The notes under the pieces are model-generated. The model was not told the origin of the DNA, searched no databases, and saw only the letters and a program-made list of their open reading frames with translations. From RUG754 sp964345365 (GTDB lineage Bacteria; Bacillota; Clostridia; Peptostreptococcales; Anaerovoracaceae): 46,411 nt of DNA. Positions 42,229 through 46,411 of the stretch are shown piece after piece (position 1 is the stretch's first letter; each line of letters opens with the position of its first letter). Made by a program: the position numbers and the translations under genes. The DNA lies in contig CAYFQR010000005.1 in assembly GCA_964345365.1 (NCBI GenBank), forward strand, positions 1-46,411, in the 5' to 3' direction.

Positions 42229-43648
42229 CAGATTGTATTACATGACTCCCAAGGAGATAGTTGCCGAACTCGATAAATATATCATAGGACAGAATGACGC
42301 CAAAAAATCAGTGGCGATTGCACTCAGAAACAGATATAGAAGATCTTTGCTGTCCGATGAGATGAGAGAAGAAATTACCCCTAAAAACATTCTAATGATG
42401 GGGCCTACAGGCTGCGGCAAGACCGAAATAGCGAGAAGGCTCGCTAAGCTTATGGATGCACCTTTTGTCAAGGTTGAAGCGACCAAATTCACAGAGGTCG
42501 GATATGTCGGAAGAGATGTCGATTCCATGGTGAGAGATTTGGTGGAGGCATCGCTCAGGGTTACCAAGCAGACCAAAATGGAGGAAAAATTCGAAGTTGC
42601 GGAAAAAATAGCCGAAGAAAAAATTGTGGAAGCCATTATTCCGGGCAAGAAAAAGAGTGTAGGCGAAAAAAAGAGCCCTTTTGATTTTATAATGAATTCG
42701 GGCGGATTCCAGAGCCAGAAACAACAGTATCTCGATCAAAGGGATCAGGAAGCGTCCAAAGAAGATCACGACACCGAAATGGCGAGAGAGCAGGTGAGAG
42801 AACAGCTTAGACAAGGTCTTTTAGAAGAACAGTATATTGAGATAGACGTGGTGGCCAAGCCGAAAGGGAATCAGCTTGACATGTCAAACGAGGGCATGTC
42901 AATCGCAATAGGCAATATATTCGGAGCGGATATGCCGCAAAAAACAAGAAAAAAGAGCTGTACCGTTAAAGAGGCCAGAAAGATATTGACCGAGCAGGAG
43001 GCGAATAAGCTCATAGACATGGATCAGGTAACCGATGAGGCTATTGCGAATGCCGAGCAAAACGGTATTATTTTCATAGATGAGATTGATAAAATCGCTT
43101 CGGGAAATCGTATGACTTCCGGCGCGGACGTGTCGAGAGAAGGAGTTCAAAGAGACATCCTTCCGATTGTCGAAGGCTCTGTTGTAAATACCAAATACGG
43201 GCCGGTTAAGACGGATCATATTTTGTTTATAGGAGCGGGAGCATTTTCCGTTTCGAAGCCGCAGGATCTTATACCCGAGCTGCAGGGAAGATTTCCTATA
43301 AGGGTGAAGCTTGACAGCTTGACGAAACAGGATTTTATAGAAATACTTACGAAGCCGCAAAATGCATTGACTAAGCAGCACACTGCACTTCTTGAAACCG
43401 AGGGAGTGAAACTTGAGTTCACTGAATCCGGCATCAACGAGATAGCCACCATATCTTACCTGATGAATGAACAGAGTGAAAATATTGGTGCCAGAAGACT
43501 GCACACCGTCATGGAAAAACTGCTTGAAGATACATCGTTCAACGTTCCGAGTCCTGAGCTTAAGGAGCTTACGATTGATGATAACTTCGTAAAAGACAAA
43601 TTCAAAGAGACGATATCGGCTGAAGATTTGGACAGATTTATTTTATAA
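42221..43648 (+). CDS. hslU: HslU (ClpY) AAA+ unfoldase
   Basis: ATPase partner of HslV. The 475 residues include TPKEIVAELDKYIIGQ at the N-terminus, Walker A GPTGCGKT, the pore motif GYVGRDVDSM, an I-domain with charged coils (about 130-260), Walker B IIFIDEIDKI, and the C-terminal EDLDRFIL tail that inserts into HslV to activate it. The start overlaps hslV, which favours matched synthesis. Confidence 0.98.
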   Translation: MVNRLYYMTPKEIVAELDKYIIGQNDAKKSVAIALRNRYRRSLLSDEMREEITPKNILMMGPTGCGKTEIARRLAKLMDAPFVKVEATKFTEVGYVGRDVDSMVRDLVEASLRVTKQTKMEEKFEVAEKIAEEKIVEAIIPGKKKSVGEKKSPFDFIMNSGGFQSQKQQYLDQRDQEASKEDHDTEMAREQVREQLRQGLLEEQYIEIDVVAKPKGNQLDMSNEGMSIAIGNIFGADMPQKTRKKSCTVKEARKILTEQEANKLIDMDQVTDEAIANAEQNGIIFIDEIDKIASGNRMTSGADVSREGVQRDILPIVEGSVVNTKYGPVKTDHILFIGAGAFSVSKPQDLIPELQGRFPIRVKLDSLTKQDFIEILTKPQNALTKQHTALLETEGVKLEFTESGINEIATISYLMNEQSENIGARRLHTVMEKLLEDTSFNVPSPELKELTIDDNFVKDKFKETISAEDLDRFIL

Positions 43649-43664
43649 AATCAAGGGCTAAAAA

Positions 43665-44438
43665 ATGAACGGATTATTATCGAAAATCAAAAAATTGAAT
43701 TGGGTTCTCTCGGAGAGTACCACAGGCAGCCTTTCTTTTATGGATTTGAGCAGATTTTTATCCGAAATAAATGATGCCAACCTATATATCTTGGATAGCT
43801 TAGGCAATGTGCTCGGCGTATCCTATAATGTGGCAGTAGACACATCGACCGTTGCCGATGAATCGGGTCTCGAGAGAGTTCCGGAAGAACACAACAGAAG
43901 CTTTCAACTTTTGAATGAAACGAGTGCAAATATATACGGTGATGACCTAAAAGAAATACTCGGTAATGACTATGAACTCACAGGCAAATATCATACCGTC
44001 ATTCCATGTATCTGCGGTGGAATCAGACTCGGCACGATGCTTCTTACAAGATATGAACAAGAGTTTAATGAAGAGGAAATAGCGCTTTGCGAGCTGGGTG
44101 CGACAGTTGTCGCTCTTCAGATGCAGCGAAATCTTGCTGCAAACAGGGCAAAGGAAAGAAGTATGAAGCTCGCCTGTGAGATGGCGCTTGAAACGCTTTC
44201 TTTTTCCGAGAGAGATGCTCTTGAAAAGATACTTGAATCCTTTGATGAAGAAGAGCATATAATCGTCGCCTCAAAGATTGCGGGGAAATATAAATTAACT
44301 AACTCGGTGATTGTCAGCGCACTGAAAAAATTAGAGAGCGCAGGTCTCTTGGAGACTAAGTCGCTCGGCATGAAGGGGACTTACATCAGAATAATCAATC
44401 CGTATTTGAGAGACATGGTGAATAATGCTAAGATTTAA
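43665..44438 (+). CDS. codY: GTP-sensing global regulator CodY
   Basis: Represses nutrient-uptake and biosynthesis genes when branched-chain amino acids and GTP are plentiful. The 257 residues have the GAF ligand-binding domain (about 1-155) and a winged-helix DNA-binding domain with ASKIAGKYKLTNSVIVSALKK (split around 200) and SLGMKGTYIRI. The order hslV-hslU-codY is the classical Bacillota arrangement. Its end overlaps hflX by 14 bases, so the hflX start codon is inside codY. Confidence 0.97.
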   Translation: MNGLLSKIKKLNWVLSESTTGSLSFMDLSRFLSEINDANLYILDSLGNVLGVSYNVAVDTSTVADESGLERVPEEHNRSFQLLNETSANIYGDDLKEILGNDYELTGKYHTVIPCICGGIRLGTMLLTRYEQEFNEEEIALCELGATVVALQMQRNLAANRAKERSMKLACEMALETLSFSERDALEKILESFDEEEHIIVASKIAGKYKLTNSVIVSALKKLESAGLLETKSLGMKGTYIRIINPYLRDMVNNAKI

Positions 44439-45720
44439 TGAGAACAATGAAGTAATAAGAGAGGAAGAATATAAAGCCGTCCTCGTCGGAGTTTCACTTG
44501 GCGAGGATATTTCATATTCCATGGAAGAACTTAAATGACTTGCGGAAGCTGACAATGTAGAGGGTCTCGGCACGATGATTCAGAATATGGAAAAAAAGAA
44601 TGCCGCGACGCTTATAGGCAAGGGCAAGGTTGAAGAACTAAAGGAACTTGCAAAAAACATGGAGGCGGATACGGTTATTTTCAATGAAGAACTGACCGGG
44701 ATGCAGCTCAGGAATCTTGAGGATGCACTTGAAGTAAGGGTAATCGACAGGACGATACTGATACTTGATATATTTGCCGACAGGGCAACTTCGAGAGAGG
44801 GCAAATTACAGGTTGAGATGGCACAGCTGAAATACAGGATGCCGAGACTGACCGGTTTCGGAAAGTCACTTTCAAGATTGGGCGGAGGAATAGGGACAAG
44901 AGGACCCGGTGAAAAGAAGCTTGAGACCGATAGAAGACATATAGAAAAAAGAATGTTTGAAATCAAGTCCGAGCTTGAGCAGATAAAAAAGAATCGCGGA
45001 GTTCAAAAAAAGAGGCGTGAGAAGGGTGGGATTCCGGTAGTGGCACTTGTCGGATATACCAACTCCGGAAAATCCGCTTTGATGAATCGCATCCTCTCAA
45101 CGACGGAAAAAGACGAAAAGTCGGTATTTGTAGAAGATATGCTCTTTGCGACGCTCGATACTTTTGAAAGAAGTATCAGGCTCGACAGCAACCACCATTT
45201 TATTTTAGTGGATACTGTCGGCTTCGTGAGCAAGCTGCCGCATTCGCTCGTAGAGGCTTTTAAGGCGACTTTGGAAGTCGTATCTGAAGCCGACCTCCTT
45301 GTGCATGTCGTTGACGTTTCCTATGATAATTATGATTTTCAGGTTGAAGTCACCGACAGGGTTTTAGGTGAAATCGGGGCGGGCGACAGAGACAAGATTA
45401 TCGCATATAACAAGATTGATCTGCTCGAAGACGGTGCTTTGATAGCACCCGAACAAAAAATCGAAAGCCTGATGATTTCAGCCAAATATGACATGGGAAT
45501 CGATGAGCTGATAGAGAAAATCAGGAATCATATATTCAAGGATAGGGTCAGAACGGTTTTTCTGATACCGTATTCCAGAGGTGAAATAAGTTCTCATATT
45601 ATGAACGAGGGGCAGGTTTTCGGCACAGAGTATGAGGAGACGGGAACACGTATAGATGCGGAGGTTAAAATCTCCGATTATAACAGATATAAGGAATACG
45701 AGGTAGATGGTAGCTTATAG
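44425..45720 (+). pseudogene. hflX: GTPase HflX gene interrupted by an in-frame TGA (codon 38)
   Basis: HflX is a ribosome-splitting GTPase for stalled ribosomes. One frame runs 44425-45720 (431 residues if read through) and contains a single TGA at 44536-44538, between SMEELK and LAEADNV, which align to the usual SMEELKxLAEAA of HflX. All later motifs are intact: IGKGKVEEL, the GTPase G1 GYTNSGKS, G3 DTVGF and G4 NKID. A shorter product could begin at ATG 44575 with AGAGGG upstream, lacking the first 50 residues of the N-terminal domain. A sequencing error, recent nonsense mutation, readthrough (TGAC context) or a deliberate short form are possible. Confidence 0.8.
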
Positions 45721-46336
45721 TACTGTAATCGGGAGAGGCAAGGCCGAACAGATTATTGAAAGATCCAGATTCATTGCATATGTTTCATATGCCGAAACCA
45801 AGGAAGATGCGGATGCATTTATTTCGGAAATAAGGGCGAAACACAGGGATGCCACGCATAATGTTCCCGCAATGGTAATAGGGGATAAGATGCAGATTCA
45901 ATGGGCGTCCGACGACGGTGAGCCTCAAGGGACATCCGGTGCACCTATGGTCAATCTTTTGGTGAGTATGGGTATAACTAATACGGTTATTGTGGTTACC
46001 AGATATTTCGGTGGAATTAAACTGGGTACGGGCGGTCTTGTCAGAGCCTATACTTCGAGCGCAAAACTTGGAATTGAGGCGGCGGGGATAGGTGATGTAG
46101 TCGAGACGGTGATTATGGATTTCCGCACCGAATATCAGTTTTTGGGCAAAATTCAGAATCTGAGCGGTGAATTGTTTTCAATCGAAGAAACAGAATATAC
46201 GGACAGGATTACACTTAAGATTTCGCTAATGCCGGAAGACGAAAAAGCAGTTGAAGCCTTGCTGAATAACACTACCGGCGGCAAATGGGAATTGATAAAA
46301 AGTTCAAAAAAGTTCTTGACAAAACCTCGAATATGA
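45707..46336 (+). CDS. yigZ: YigZ/IMPACT (UPF0029) family protein
   Basis: A 209-residue protein of the YigZ family, whose eukaryotic relative IMPACT binds Gcn1; the bacterial function is unclear, perhaps in translation or RNA handling. The N-terminal domain has SRFIAYVSYAET, GEPQGTSGAPM, RYFGGIKLGTGGLVRAY; a ferredoxin-like C-terminal domain follows from about 135. The ATG at 45707 overlaps the hflX frame by 14 bases. Confidence 0.93.
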   Translation: MVAYSTVIGRGKAEQIIERSRFIAYVSYAETKEDADAFISEIRAKHRDATHNVPAMVIGDKMQIQWASDDGEPQGTSGAPMVNLLVSMGITNTVIVVTRYFGGIKLGTGGLVRAYTSSAKLGIEAAGIGDVVETVIMDFRTEYQFLGKIQNLSGELFSIEETEYTDRITLKISLMPEDEKAVEALLNNTTGGKWELIKSSKKFLTKPRI

Positions 46337-46344
46337 TGTATATT
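46316..46344 (+). promoter_or_regulatory. Strong promoter of the tRNA gene
   Basis: A perfect TTGACA (46316-46321) and TATATT (46339-46344) are spaced by 17 bases, overlapping the end of yigZ. The expected start near 46351 lies about 31 bases before the tRNA. Confidence 0.85.
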
Positions 46345-46381
46345 TAGTAACTGTGCCGAAGATTTAAGTGGTACAAAATGT

Positions 46382-46411
46382 GGGAGCTTAGCTCAGCTGG
46401 GAGAGCATCTG
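46382..46411 (+). tRNA. tRNA gene, 5' part only (probably tRNA-Val)
   Basis: The last 30 bases start with GGGAGCTTAGCTCAGCTGGG: an acceptor strand, the A/T pair at 8-9, and a D-stem/loop with GCTC...GAGC. The window ends before the anticodon. The acceptor and D-arm resemble clostridial tRNA-Val(UAC), which is a guess. Confidence 0.85.

Noticed and set aside
44536..44538. TGA in hflX as a selenocysteine codon
   Set aside because: HflX has no known selenocysteine, the site aligns with a variable serine/glutamate position, and I saw no clear SECIS-like hairpin directly after the codon.

Overview
The window looks like chromosomal DNA from an anaerobic, low-to-moderate G+C Gram-positive bacterium, most likely Bacillota, class Clostridia. 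The evidence is a Clostridia-type IspH-ribosomal protein S1 fusion, CodY next to HslVU, DUF1292 and GlpP proteins, TTGACA/TATAAT-type promoters with 17-base spacers, strong AGGAGG ribosome sites, and a Tad pilus locus without an outer-membrane secretin. I cannot name the genus from sequence alone; the family-level relatives that come to mind (Mogibacterium/Eubacterium-like) are an impression only. Nearly all genes lie on the + strand; the exceptions are a DUF4349 lipoprotein and a potassium-uptake operon.

Layout. (1) 1-5.3 kb: end of serC, a D,D-carboxypeptidase, uvrC, a DUF1292 protein with its own promoter, a decayed ybaK start, and a D-cysteine desulfhydrase-like enzyme closed by a terminator. 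(2) 5.4-8.3 kb: the lipoprotein (- strand), then a cobalamin-type riboswitch with its terminator, a broken ECF T-component, an intact vitamin B12-type ECF S-component and a cysteine-rich metal-binding protein. (3) 8.4-20.8 kb: a CYTH phosphatase-like protein, then a very compact + strand run: tig, clpP, clpX, lon, ysxC, DUF1232, hpt, DUF1461-like, PHP phosphoesterase, glpP, a beta-CASP nuclease and a DMT exporter. Many of these genes overlap or nearly touch. (4) 21.5-27.4 kb: a Tad/Flp-type pilus operon (tadZ-like, tadA, tadB, tadC, a 49-residue pilin, three pseudopilin-like proteins, a DUF6382-like protein), preceded by a terminator hairpin in its leader. (5) 27.4-33.8 kb: the ispH-rpsA fusion with an acidic tandem-repeat tail, and convergent to it trkA-trkH-trkH. 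(6) 33.9-46.4 kb: yraN, comM, dprA, GNAT, an ABC exporter, topA, hslV, hslU, codY, hflX (interrupted), yigZ, and the start of a tRNA gene.

How the genes work together. Protein quality control dominates: trigger factor, ClpXP, Lon and HslUV are all here, two of them in conserved blocks. The dprA-topA-hslVU-codY order is a common Bacillota arrangement; trmFO and xerC, which often sit between topA and hslV, are absent. The Tad genes form the main accessory block.

Gene decay is a theme. Four loci are damaged or shortened: ybaK (about 25 codons left), the ECF T gene (about 73 codons left), the second trkH (no N-terminal membrane segment) and hflX (in-frame TGA at codon 38). The most interesting items to check are the hflX stop codon, the riboswitch-controlled but stripped ECF locus, the Tad pseudopilin with a His/Cys3 module, and the apparently leaderless promoter of the ispH-rpsA fusion. 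I saw no rRNA, CRISPR array, insertion sequence or prophage.
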